Origin: Apostichopus japonicus
Taxonomy: Eukaryota > Echinodermata > Holothuroidea > Aspidochirotida > Stichopodidae
Assembly: GCF_037975245.1 (NCBI RefSeq)
Contig: NC_092574.1
Coordinates: forward strand, 4,458,713-4,522,712
Direction of reading: 5' to 3'
Length of the DNA: 64,000 nucleotides
Shown here: one piece after another, positions 36,301 to 48,528 of the stretch
Layout of the letters: each line of letters begins with the position of its first letter
Numbering within the stretch: the stretch's first letter is position 1
Notes under the pieces: model-generated
The model's database searches: none
Told to the model about the DNA's origin: nothing
What the model saw: only the letters and a program-made list of their open reading frames with translations
Position numbers and translations under genes: made by a program

Positions 36301-38968
36301 CGCGAATCTTCACGTTATGTAAATTAATGTATTCTAAGTCTCCCTCCACGGGACGTTAGATAACGGTATACAGGTTTATCGCAACGACATCGATGTACTG
36401 TGAAATGTTCAATGAGGCGAATGGAGATGTAGGCAAATTCCCGGAATTGACACCTTGCCACTATTCAGCGTGAATTCAATGAAAGCCCGAGAGGCGTTCG
36501 CTTGAGCACGAGTCAGTTTACTCAATTGATTTTTTCAAAGGTAATTAGAGAAATGCTCCTGACGACAAATAAAATTGATTTCACCTCCTCCGTGTGAAGG
36601 TGTCAGCAGAAGACTGCGATCATGATTGTCAACAAAAAAGAGTTTAAACCAGATTGCTCTCAATTATTTAATATAGTAACTTATAGGTCACTTTGAGGGC
36701 TATATACCCTTGGGGATATATGCCAAGAATATACAGCTTAAAACTGAAACAAAATAAAAACTGAAGTTCACTTAGCGGTCACTTCATGTTGAACTAAATT
36801 ATTAAATCTTCATTGATTGCATTCGTGCCTAACAGGACGAAACTTAAATATTCGATTCGGGTTGAAGGAGGAGGGATGGGGAAAAGGGAGGAAGACACCT
36901 GTGAATGAGGAGGGAGGGAGAGGAGGAGACAATCACCTATTGTTATGACTCTTGCTATATGTAAATACACGTAGAAATATGCTAAACTTACTCAGGGCGT
37001 TCGAAATGTATTGTTTTCACACGATTTCATTTTTTGCTATATCTATATTAATTAGTAAATTCAGTACCTATATGCAAATACCGTCAGCTTCCATATTAAA
37101 TTTGTAACCGATCTAGGCCTATATTTGACACGTCTATACGTAACAATGCGAATTATGTGAAGGGTTTTTATGATTGTATATAGATATGCTCGTCGGTGTA
37201 CCTATATAGTAGCGCTTTCGATGACTGGTACATGAAACCACCGTTGTGCCTGGGAGGAAAATATATTCGGTATAACGACCTACCACGGTTAATTTCAGAC
37301 CACAATTGAACCAATGTCTAACCAAACATAAACTGATTATTTATGTACTACCGAAAGTGAAACAATTACCGTCATAGTAGGAACGTAATGACGTACCGTA
37401 TACGATATGACGAACGGAGCCAAATCTCCACGCATTTGGTTGAGCCATTGCTTTCCATTCTTTTCAACTGTGTTATCAATTAGTTTCCAATATTGTTGTG
37501 ACTTGAAACTGCAAAGTTAGTTAGTTCTTAAAAATTTACAGATTCCTTTTCAAGTGTTGGTTTCCTGCATGCCAAGAAGAGCAGTCGGTGTATGGGTTAC
37601 CCCCCCCCCCCCTCAACGGGATAACACTTTTACATTGGTGACGATAGACTGGTTATCCCTTGCGTGGGGATAACACTGACCCAGGGACGGCACCACGCAG
37701 GTGGGGGGAGCTGAGAGTCGGGTTGCGCAAAACTATAAAAATGTCTCTTACAGTGAAGTTCCTTTGAACTAACCTCAATTAAATCAGTCATGTGATCAGG
37801 TGATCAGGTGTTTGTGACAAAATCTGTAAACTCATCGAAAGGTTAACTAATGAACGCACGATCTTGGGAAATAAGTTATTCGTTTAGTCCAATTGTTATG
37901 TTGATTTGTTATGTTTATACGTGACATCCTGTAACATATATCGATATAAGTATTAACACATTCACAACCACAGTCCCGTGATCCTGGATTAGTTATTATA
38001 GTATTATTGCTTACGTTGCACAAATCTACACACACCTTGCATGAATTTCAAGGCGGGGGCGTTTCGTCAGTCGCCATTCAGAGTTGTATTACACAACTTA
38101 ATATAAATTCCATATTATATGAAATTTTCAACTCTTAAAACTTTGCTAAAACGAATTTTATACCGATTCCGTTCAATGCTTAGTAGCAAAATTTCAGAGT
38201 CTGAGAACAGTTTTGCGTTCGGAATAAAAATATTATGAGGACAGCGAAAGTATAATATCCCCACAAATGACATGACATAGATATGTATATTTCATGGAAG
38301 TTATTGGAAAGGTAAACTTGTTTATTATTCACTGCCTGTCATCAGTCACGTAGGCCCCTATACTTAATAACATTTCAGGACGTTGTCACTTGCGTGAACT
38401 TTTACCGCCGCGTGATTTGCTTTGTTGGCTTAACTTCATTTTGAACAGGATCAAGCGTCTCTACCTTTGACGGAATCGTTGGGACTTAATGCACATGTAG
38501 GCATAACAGTGCAGACACGTAATACCGCAACTTGGAGGGGGGGGGGGGGGTAAGGGGTGGGTGTAGGGTGTGGAGGGGAGGGCCGTTAGTTTATTTTTTT
38601 CTCCTACAGACAAGGTTATATTGCATTTGTAAATGAAAATCTCAGTATATTTTCTACCTAGACCTTAATCATATAACAACCCACATCTTGTTATGTTGCC
38701 TGTCTTTTATAAAGAATATAATTATCTCGGCTATAACCGAAGTCTAACAAACAATTCTTTTTTAAGTTATTAACCCTTGGTCTAGTAACAATGAAAAGAT
38801 ATGATTCCTTATAATTATCACCCACCTATACTGAACTCCCCCACATGCACAGTTGAGTCAACTTAATGAAAACCATCAACGGAGTTACATGAGGTCCGTG
38901 TATACAGATCGCTCCGAATGCGTTATTTAAATAAATTCAATTTGAAACTGTATTAAACATTGTACAGT
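30351..38968. other. Long stretch without a supported gene
   Basis: About 8.6 kb with only short open frames, several opening on GTG or TTG (for example 34208-34492). It has six prominent G/C runs (near 30716, 31159, 33439, 35551, 37601 and 38537) and a purine-rich block at 36864-36930. No coding domain, RNA gene or repeat family recognised. Confidence 0.45.
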
Positions 38969-39016
38969 GATTCATCAGGGAGTTGTTATGTTCTATAACC
39001 AACTCCCTGGATTCAT
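38969..39016. mobile_element. 34-bp palindromic mini-insertion, perfect 7-bp TSD
   Basis: CAGGGAGTTG-TTAT and ATAA-C-CAACTCCCTG (38976-39009) form a 14-bp stem with one bulged C. It is flanked by GATTCAT at 38969-38975 and 39010-39016. It is the longest of the family, and the extra stem pairs sit next to the loop. Confidence 0.8.
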
Positions 39017-41594
39017 GAACTTCGAATGCGTTAGTATGAATCATAACTCTAACTATATACCAATGTACAACAGCGTAAACTTGCACCAACTTGAATGTAA
39101 ATTGAGACGGCTATAGGCTTATAGCAGGAATACATGGATAGAGCTTAATGAGAAACAACAAAATGGTGGATCCACTACACTCAAGAGACAAATAATCGAT
39201 GATATATTTTGGCTTCTGCAGAGACTACCAAAGATATCACTGACACTCATGCAGATTTTTTTTGGAGTTCGTCAACGCCTTTGCACAACCTACTGAGAAA
39301 TTGGTCAAATTAAGACGCTCCCCTTATTTAGCCTATTTATCAGACGTATAGGTTAATGATAGAGTACCGGAAACGACTTTCATTCAGATCTCTAATGTGT
39401 TTTTTTTACACATTTACGCATATTTAATATTGCTCATATATATACGTATATCATCAATTGCAATTATAAGTCTAATTCTAAATTCGTGATCATTTTCTCT
39501 ATTTCTAATGACTTTCGACGCTCAAATTAGTATTAACTATATTTCACGTATGTAAATAATGTATAACATTACTTGCAATGCATGTAAAGCAAAGCTTCAT
39601 AAGTCAAACCATAATTAACAAGGGTAATACTTTGTTATGGGATTTTATTGGAACTAGAATGATTTGGCCAGGCTTCTAATGTAGAAAAAATCTGACAACA
39701 TTCCAGGCCGGTTCCGTAGGGCATCGACCCCTTTGGCTTGTACTTTCCAGCAATGTAGGTTCAACCGCACTATTATAAACAATGACATCATCAACATTAT
39801 GAAGCGAACAGATCAGTTTCGCAGAATTGTTTAATTAATTAAATTAACGGTATATGATACATATATGTTCTTAAGATGTCTCGTCTTTGATCAGTTTACC
39901 CTAGATCCAATGACTTCCGTTTCTAGAGCAATCTAAGAATCCTACTATAGACTTAACCAGTCTACCTCGTTCGAATCAAGATTGAACCAGTTGACAATAA
40001 TCAAAAGAATTAACCATGGCAACCACCTGTGACGTGTACAATTTTTAATTGTATAAGTGTGATAGGTGTGTGCTGTTCACATCTTTTGTCAGTTACTGAA
40101 GCGTGCTGTAACAAATAATATAAGTGTCACAAATTGGAACCCGTTACCATGCAAAGAAGGTCTAAAGTATATTATTTATCAGCGGAACTGATGAACTGAT
40201 TTGTATGTACGATATTAACATTCAAACCCGCCTGCACGTCCTCGTTTTCCGTGCACAAAGTCTGTGGTGGTTACTGAGCAACCAACTGTGTTTTGTTTAT
40301 CCAAATTACGCTGGTACTTCTTGGTTAGTGAGTGCCTTCCTGGATATACTGCATATGCATGTATATATGCATATGTATGCACATACATGCATGATGATAG
40401 TCGGGAATCAAACAAATCATATTTCCTTAGGTTTAAACATTTATTTATCTTTTCTTTCCCTGCTCGATCCTTTCCCTGGCCCGGCCACTGATATGTAAAT
40501 TAATGGGATCGGCTGCTCACAAGTGTTATCAACATGTTATTTAGTTACTGAAATTGTCAAATCTTGGAGAATAAAGAGAATATTGTCCGTCCTCGAACTA
40601 TACATTTAACTTTCTGCGTTCAGTCATTCATAGTCCCACTTGTCTGTTCTCTCCCCACCCCCTCCCCCGGCGTTGCATAGTATTTACAGAGGGGGGGGGA
40701 TACCATAAAGAACAGCAGCGTAGAACTACCGTAGTAAAATCTGGAGTTCACACCGAGCACGAGTTTTGTAATGGTCCGATTTTTTATTTTTTATTGGCAG
40801 TGACTAGATTTTGTTGCATTAATTGCAATTCCTTAATTGATCGCTCTAATTGAGAAGAGTTCATGAACTATTGAAAACAACTGGAACTCTATTTGGAGGT
40901 AAACCGGGGAGCCCCTACAAGGATAGGCTATCCCAACAAGGGTAGGCTAGCCCATACAAGGGTAGGCTATGCATGGGTATTGTTTCGAAAGATAACACAC
41001 TTCAGCTCATAGATTAAGTTCATATATAGTAAACATCTGCAATTATGTTCAAGTACCAAAGGACTTGGACAGATTAGTTGTAAACCCAAGATACAGGGGT
41101 ATACGGTACGCTAAGCCTGGGTTTCCTCAACCGGGGGTTTCGGTTCGGTCTGATTCCTGCGTGCGTGCGCAACGTCAGTGACAGATGTCCTAAGCATGAA
41201 CTCTACTTTACATATATAAGCACCTGGATTATTTGAACAACAACATTTTACTCAGAATATGTAATACCCGCACGTGATGTATGTAACATATGACACGTGA
41301 TGTATGTAACATGTGACAGAAAGTATGCCACAGGAAAACCTTGGTATGATATAGGTTTTCTCTGTCTTATCTATAAGCAATTCTGCCCACGAGGGTTCAG
41401 GTAATTTGACTAGTTCGTTACGATTCTAATTACCAGGGTTAATTACTTTCTGACGATGATCTGAGTAGGAAAGGTTTCTTCATTTCCCTCAAGACATTAT
41501 AGTGGGTCGAGGGTTAGGCATAGGTCACTCAGCAGCATTTGCTTCAACTTGGAGCTAAAACAACTTCCCTCTTGCAAATTGTTACAGAACATTG
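39017..41594. other. No supported gene
   Basis: Short open frames only. Local repeats: three imperfect ACAAGGGTAGGCTA blocks at 40917-40970 and a duplicated CACGTGATGTATGTAACAT at 41272-41310. Confidence 0.5.
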
Positions 41595-41602
41595 CTTGAC
41601 AT

Positions 41603-41938
41603 CTGGGATGGGCAATCTTCGGCCCGCCAGTGTTTCAAGAAAAAGAAAAGAAATAAATCTATTTGACATCATCACAAAAAACGAGCTAGCTGCTTAGAAT
41701 TGGAATTAGAATCGGCACTAATGGTGCTGTCAGGTAGGCCTATTATCCCCATTACTTATCAACTGTACTGTATTGACATTTATTTTTGTGAATTCAGATT
41801 AAGTGCACGAACCTAGTGCTTGAAAGTTCTCGGAATCAAAGGTTTGAAATCAACAGCATGTCGTTGGTTAAGTGCGGTCCAGTCAATTTTTCACTCCTTA
41901 TATCTGGCCCATTCTTTCAAAAAGGTTGCCCACCCCTG
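41603..41938. mobile_element. hAT-like MITE, 336 bp, 8-bp TSD
   Basis: The left end CTGGGATGGGCAATCTT and the right end (reverse complement CAGGGGTGGGCAACCTTTT) form imperfect terminal inverted repeats of the CAGGGGTGGGC type well known for hAT elements. Flanks are CTTGACAT (41595-41602) and CTTTACAT (41939-41946), an 8-bp duplication with one mismatch. No transposase is present. Confidence 0.8.
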
Positions 41939-42072
41939 CTTTACATGGATGAAGTTTGGTCAAAACAAAAAGTCAAAAAGACCTATGAAATGAAATAAAA
42001 AACATAGGCCTATATGATGCAGAACAAAATCCGTTGCCAAATGGAAGCAGAAAGTTCATTAGATCATATACC

Positions 42073-42476
42073 CAGTGGCGGAGCTAGGGGTATTGGTCGG
42101 GGGGGGGGGAGCATGGTCTGTAGGGGCGCTTTCGACACTATCTAAGCGGAGCGCATGGCACCACAGGTTGGCGTGGAGCGTACAGACATTTTTTGAGTAA
42201 ATATGCTCCCTAGATCGCCGAAAATTATCCTTTCCGGGCCTTGCTAATTTGCAGATAAACGAAGCCGAATAAATAGGTGTCATCGCCAAACTAATGACAC
42301 CAACAAAATGTGACAAATGTCAATAGGTATATGAGAGCGCAATAAAAAAGTCAATAGTCGTGAATAAGTAAAAAGTGGTAAAACGCTGAAAAGGGCACCA
42401 GCAGTCTATGTGAGTCCGTCAGGGGGGGGGGGGGGGAAGCATCCACCCCGGACTGTATGGACGCTCCGCCATTATA
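42073..42476. mobile_element. hAT-like MITE, 404 bp, perfect 8-bp TSD
   Basis: Starts CAGTGGCGGAGC. TGGCGGAGC (42076-42084) is mirrored by GCTCCGCCA (42463-42471). CATATACC stands on both sides (42065-42072 and 42477-42484). It contains two G runs and the CTATCTAAGCGGAGCGC block shared with 4233-5164, 54944-55573 and 60519-61184. The right tip is mutated (TTATA where CTG is expected). Confidence 0.85.
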
Positions 42477-42484
42477 CATATACC

Positions 42485-44077
42485 TGCGCAAACTTTCACG
42501 GATTCTTGTTTGTTTATAACATAGTAACAAGCCGTTTGATAATTGCCCATCGTGGTCATATGCTTTGGATATGTACTACGTTCCTATTTTACCCTTTGTT
42601 GAGGGAATATGTGAGCTAAACGTTAGACAACAGCGGCAATTTCTCACTTTATAGGGCAACCAATTTCGAATAGTGAATATAATAGAAAATCTGCTTACAA
42701 CGTCAATTACATCAAATGAAACCAACACAGTACATCTGACGTTTAAAATATTCGCGATTGTTTATCTGAAAATTGAGTAATGAGGAAAAACTAACGAGGG
42801 CAGGGTGAGACTGTCTCGTGCCTCGTCTTCTATGACATGACCACTGAGAGCGATACAAACATATGAACAGAGCACATGCATGCATAATGATGCAGCAGGT
42901 TATATAAAGCTTGTATATATATTGTAACGTACTCACAGACATAGGCCTACTAACAGCCGGTTGCAATAACTAAGCCTGCAGTCAAGCCAGCGGACAGATT
43001 GTAATATTTTGTTTATACTGCTAAACTTTCTGAGCACAATAAGGGTACCGTAGTGCACGTCCGCCTGTGAAAATACCCCTAAAATGTGACCTACTGTATT
43101 ATTTTGTTTGGGGGGGGGGGGCATTTTCTGAGTCATCATCATTCTATTTTATGCTTGGATGCTGAAGAGGATGAAATAAACTACTGATGGGCTAAAAATC
43201 TGGAAGATTGAAGGTGATTTAAGGTATTTTAGGGAAACAAGAAAATTCCGCAGAGACAGCTGGCAGATGGGTAGGGGGGGGGGGGGCATTATAATAAACT
43301 TTGAGCTCTTTTAGCTCAAAATCTACAACAAAGGAGATCCTACTTATCCTATTGGTCATCGCTGTGACACGCACGTTACACGCACATCGAACGCAAAAAA
43401 AAAATACATACTTGACTGTAGTTGAACTTAAAAGCATTTGTTATGAAAAAGATTTAACTATAACAACATCATTATATGCGCGCATCAAGTCAATACTTTA
43501 GTATAGGATATGTATAACGGTATCTTCATCATGATAGTTTGAAACGTAAAACAATCCTTGCATGTGACGTAGTCATGTAAACACTTCAGATAAGGCTATT
43601 AGCTTTACCATATATGCATATTTAACAGCTTGTAAATATTGTTTTAGCCGAATTTAGAATCTTCCTCATCTCGCATATTGAGCTTACACATTTCGTCGGA
43701 CCGTCGCAGCAGTATTTCCACGATCGAAGGGTGGTAAGAGTGGGCTGTATGTAGCCATCACATATGATGTCATAATGAGGCCGGGTGGGATCAAATTTGT
43801 AACTTACAAATGAGCGAAGAAAAGAAACACAAATGCGACACAAACATATACAACGGCGTGAGGCCGCAAAAACTCTCTAACAGCGTATTGGTTATAAATA
43901 GAACACCTTGCATCTTGAGCTCCCTCAAAATAGTAACACATTCCGGTTGACAAAGTTCTCAGGAATGCCGAATTAGCCCACGCACTCTTACGTCTGTCTG
44001 TCTTGTGCTTGAGTGCGGTTGTCACATCTTATAACAGAAACAGACAATTCGTATTCCGGCAGTGGGCTAGTATATAT
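42485..44077. other. No supported gene
   Basis: Short open frames. G runs lie near 43111 and 43275; no repeat family recognised. Confidence 0.5.
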
Positions 44078-44085
44078 CTATATGG

Positions 44086-44521
44086 TAAGGTGACCAGACG
44101 TCCCCGATTTCGGGGACAGTCCCCGATTACAGTGTGCTGTCCCCGATGAACAAGACTGTCCCCGAAAATGTCCACGATTCGTCAAAATGTTCAGTAATAT
44201 CGAAAATATCCCACATTAGTAAAATAATTGTAAAAACCAAATTTAGTCAAGTGTGCAGTCGCAGAACGGAACGGAACACAAATTTATGACACAAGCTGAA
44301 CTCACAAGCTCTCAAAGAACCACGTCAAGTAAGTGAATATCATCTAAGAAAAAGCTACATTTTGAAAATAAAATTGATTTAAAAAGTGTTTCTTAGTATC
44401 ACCATTTTACATCTAAGCACCTTAGGCAAACCCCTTCCCTTCCCTTCCCCTTAAACCCCTACCCCATATCAGTCACGCAATAAATGTCCATGGTTCCAGT
44501 GAGGAAAATATGGTCACCTTA
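44086..44521. mobile_element. hAT-like MITE, 436 bp, perfect 8-bp TSD
   Basis: The left end TAAGGTGACCA and right end TGGTCACCTTA are perfect 11-bp inverted repeats. CTATATGG flanks both sides (44078-44085 and 44522-44529). Next to the left end, CCCCGAT and TCGGGGACAGTCCCCGA blocks form several small hairpins, a layout familiar from TAGGGTGACCAGACGTCCC-type hAT elements. No ORF. Confidence 0.9.
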
Positions 44522-44529
44522 CTATATGG

Positions 44530-46812
44530 CAGTCCTTGTACGAAACGGGGTCGACAAACATTGCACACGAGCACAAAGCATAGTATTCACTGGGAAATGT
44601 AGTTAATAAGATGAAAATGATATAACATCATGTAGCATCTGCGCCCCCCTTACCGGCACAAAATATTTTAAATGATATATTTATAGACCCCTGCCCAAAA
44701 CGAATGTCAAAGAATACATTCTTGCAGTTCTCCCAGAAATATTAAAAAAAGCGTCACATTTGAAGGGTGCATATATACCTTCAGGATTAGCCTGAGCCCT
44801 TCATATCACACCGGTAACTAGAAGGGAGGGAGTGGGGAGGTTCATAAAATAGCAGGATCCGTGATTTATAGAGAAAAGGGAGGTGCGTACCTGGGCTCGT
44901 AGAATCCAAATGTAGGGCGATCTGGGAAGCACCCTCTTCCCAGAATAACGACATCAAAATATTTTTGAATATTTGTGTACGGTCGAAAGATGGGCGGGTG
45001 AATTCGGGCCTGCTATATAGTATTAGTGTCGCGATGCCGCTTACGACCGCCCCATGATTATCAGCGACTATTGACTTCATGCCCGCTGCACGTATAGTTC
45101 GACAGTCTGCTGGGCAATGCCACGCACTAACAAACAACAACACTATAACAAAACAAGGATAAGCTAGCTTAAGCCGCAAACAAGTTCCGCCTCCCAAAGT
45201 TACAGTCAGTATATGGGTAACCTGTTTTGTTTTAGTATATTAGAGTAAATTCACTTTGTGGGATTATAGTATAGGTTCATTAGTTTGCTTGATCATTACC
45301 GGATACGGTGGTTTTTAATTAATTAGTACATCAGTATCCTATAATTTTATAGACTAAAGGGAACCCTTTCAATTGTGGGAAATATTTTCAAAGGCAAGTT
45401 ATGGATTAACTTAGGCTTAAGAGCTTGAATAGTCTCTTGAATATTATCATTAAGAACAGATTGGCTTAACAGCCTTACAGGAGGAATATGTTTAACTACT
45501 CATTTAGTTTACCTTCCATGTTTATTTAGAACTCTTTGACCAGGATCCTGGAACTGAAATTGAAGTAAATCTTTTGCATTGATGATTCATTGCCAAATGC
45601 CAAATGCCAAATGCCATTAAAAGCATAAGGCGAACAAAGGTCAAAACGTTAGCCTAACTTTAAATGTAACGGCAAATCACAACGTAGGCTATACCAAAAT
45701 GTTTACCACAACACCGACTACTGCGGAATGCGCGCCATAATGCTCTCCTTACACAAATGAGCTGGAAATTCATCACACCTCAATTAATTGCTCCGATTGA
45801 CTTACACATGCACTAAATTCGTCACTTTCCAAGGCCACTATAGCATAGATAGAAGTTTTTCATCTGACATATCCTACCCACCATATGATAAATTGGGCTA
45901 TCACAGCACATTCAACTTTTGCCACCATGACCGATTAGAATTTGAGCTGGAAGAGCTCAAAGTTTAGCGAAGTGCTATCCAGCCCATCTGCTAATTCTCT
46001 CTGCGGAATCTTCTTGTTTCAACCAAGAGTTTCTAAAATGCACTAAATAACCTTCAATCCTCCAGATGTTTTTCGTCCTCTCCAGCATAAAAAGAATGAT
46101 GCCTCAGAAGATCCCCTCCCCTCCCGCTCCCCCTCCCCCTCCCCCCTCCAAAAAAATCAATACAAGTAGGTCACTTTAGGGCTATTCCTGACGGTTAACC
46201 TCTTAGGCGGGGGTGCGCTAATCTATCTTAGGCGGGGGTGCGCTAATCTAATTGTGATACCTAAAAGCTCCCTGTTCACACTGGCTGTTCAGTGCAATCA
46301 ATAAACAGGTTTAAACTGGAAAATTTCCAAATTGAACCTTTTCTTGGTTCTCAATATTTGGAACATTGACCATTGACTGTCTAACCTAACGACCTACAGT
46401 CTTATTGTAATTTTGCTTCACAAAGAATTCAGAAATGAAATAAAAATGGCAATGGAACTTAAAAGCTACTGAAGTTATGTTGTTTGTGTGGTTGGTGAGG
46501 CACATCCCGTCAAATATACTTTTACATTTGGACTGCGGTCTTGTTTTATTATTTTCTGATCTCAGAGTTTGATTTCCACTGATTATATTACCAGGGTCTT
46601 GTTATTCGGGGAACCCATCTACACTGACCGGGTTGACCTATCCATTTGAAGGACCCTGGAACACCTACCAGCGGTTGTACTATAGCTGTCCTCAACTTGA
46701 ACCCTTCGCTGGGAATCGCGGGCATGCAACAGACATGGCATCTCCTCACAGTTAAGAACTTTATTGTATATCAACAAATGAAGGGCAATTATTAATTGAT
46801 ACGCTTTATAAG
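44530..46812. other. No supported gene
   Basis: A 136-codon minus frame (44787-45197) begins on TTG; its first ATG lies far inside and no domain is visible. A 25-bp duplication (TCTTAGGCGGGGGTGCGCTA plus flank, twice) is at 46201-46250. Confidence 0.45.
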
Positions 46813-46836
46813 CAGGGAGTTGTTATCAACTTCCCG
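46813..46836. mobile_element. Palindromic mini-insertion, TSD not visible
   Basis: CAGGGAGTTG, loop TTAT, CAACTTCCCG matches the family at 18064, 19306 and 38976. The flanks TTATAAG and AGTTTGA are not clear duplicates. It is either an old copy with decayed flanks or a copy not made by insertion. Confidence 0.5.
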
Positions 46837-48344
46837 AGTTTGAGTAATGCATGACGTAAGCTAAAAGTCGAACGGAAATATCGGAAGAGCTGTTTGAGCA
46901 GAGAGTGCAAAAGTTGAATGTGTTCCAGAAAGTGAAAGGTCAAAAAAATTTCATAACAATGAGTTTTTTTCTTCTAAAATACGAAGAAGCTATATCGTTG
47001 ACAACTTTTCATAAAAACAAAAGTTATCAACTTTTTTTTTCGTATACAATTTTGCTAAGTCTTCGATAAATATATAAATTATAAGCTCAATAAAAAGAAA
47101 CAATTTCCTCTTTACATGCTGATTTACATTTTGAGTTGAGTCAATTTTTTTTTCTATACTATATTGCTTTATAACAATGGATAAGTTATTGACTTGTAAA
47201 GTCAAGTTTCATTTCAAAAAATGAAGGCAAATTCGAGACAATAAAACGAAAAAATAAACTGAATTCCAATTTTACGTTTAAGAGTTCAGTAATACTGTAT
47301 TTCTGAACAGTGTCCGGTTGACCAGAATCTGAAGGATTGAATCGAATCCATGATTTGCTCGCTGAATAATCCGTTTCATTTGCTGGAAAGCCTAGGTGGG
47401 CGTCCTGCTTATAGTGTGATCCATTGTGAATCTCATTTTGAGAAATACCCGGTAGGTATGGGAAAATTGACGAAGAATCGGAAAGGTTTATTTAATAGGA
47501 AAGTATACTACTATAATATTTCAAATTTTTCACTTCGATATTATCCTGTTGATTTAATAACATAATTTATAAACTGAGACATTTTCTATCGCTAATTCTG
47601 AATGTTGTTAACGATGTTTGAAAAACTTTCACATATACATGCTTAAGTTGGGGGGGGGGGGGGGTGTAACGGTATACAGGTGGCACTACAGTTTTTATTA
47701 ACTTAAGGTATTGCATTTAGTGTTTAATGTGTATTATTCAAACTGAAATTCAAACGCGGTGACACATGTAATATAGTGTTTATCTCGCTATAGCTGCGTA
47801 TAGGCTAATGCGTAGGCCAACTTAATTTTTTATATTTGTAAAAAAAAATAATAAATATATGTTTGAGCAACTGTGGGTGGGAATTTTCTTCTTTCGTGAA
47901 TGATTTCCTTAGCCTATTTCAGGAATTCATATTAAGCCTATACTGACACAGACCTACGCAAACATGTGGTCGTTTCGATTGATTTAACCCGGCATGGATA
48001 AAAGTGGGGTCACTCAGTTCTATATCTCAGTCTCAATTTCACTTCGCGCATTTCAAAGTAGTGATTATTGTCTTAGAAGTTTAATTAATTATTTATACAT
48101 TTGCTTCAAGTTCCTTTAGTGTGGGTGAAGGAGGGCTTTAATGATGTCGGAGATGATAACTCGGTTTGTCTGAGGGGGTTTCCCTTTGACTGCTCAGCCA
48201 ACCATCGTGTTCATGCTTATCATAAATAATGGTATGAAAAAGTCTCTCTCTGAGACCTTTGGCGAGTGTGCAAATAATATGCCTATAGCTAACACTCAGT
48301 ATTATGAGAGAAGGAAGCGACATCCTAGCTACATTGATCTGCTC

Positions 48345-48345
<1 letters not shown>
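46837..48345. other. No recognisable feature
   Basis: AT-rich. A G run of about 16 lies near 47649; no supported gene. Confidence 0.5.
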
Positions 48346-48398
<53 letters not shown>

Positions 48399-48480
48399 AT
48401 ATATTATATATATATATATATATATTTATATATGTATATATATAGGCCTATATAATATATATATATATTTATATATGTAT

Positions 48481-48526
<46 letters not shown>
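48346..48526. repeat. (AT)n microsatellite, compound
   Basis: About 180 bp of alternating AT with GTATA, TTTATA and TAGGCCTA interruptions. The TAGGCCTA motif also occurs in the TA repeat inside the 4233 element. Confidence 0.95.

Positions 48527-48528
<2 letters not shown>

Noticed and set aside
44787-45197. 136-codon minus frame with a hydrophobic N-terminus resembling a signal peptide
   Set aside because: The start is TTG; the first ATG lies after the hydrophobic segment, and no family resemblance is seen.
48138-48492. Tyr/Ile-rich open frames
   Set aside because: Produced by the (AT)n microsatellite.
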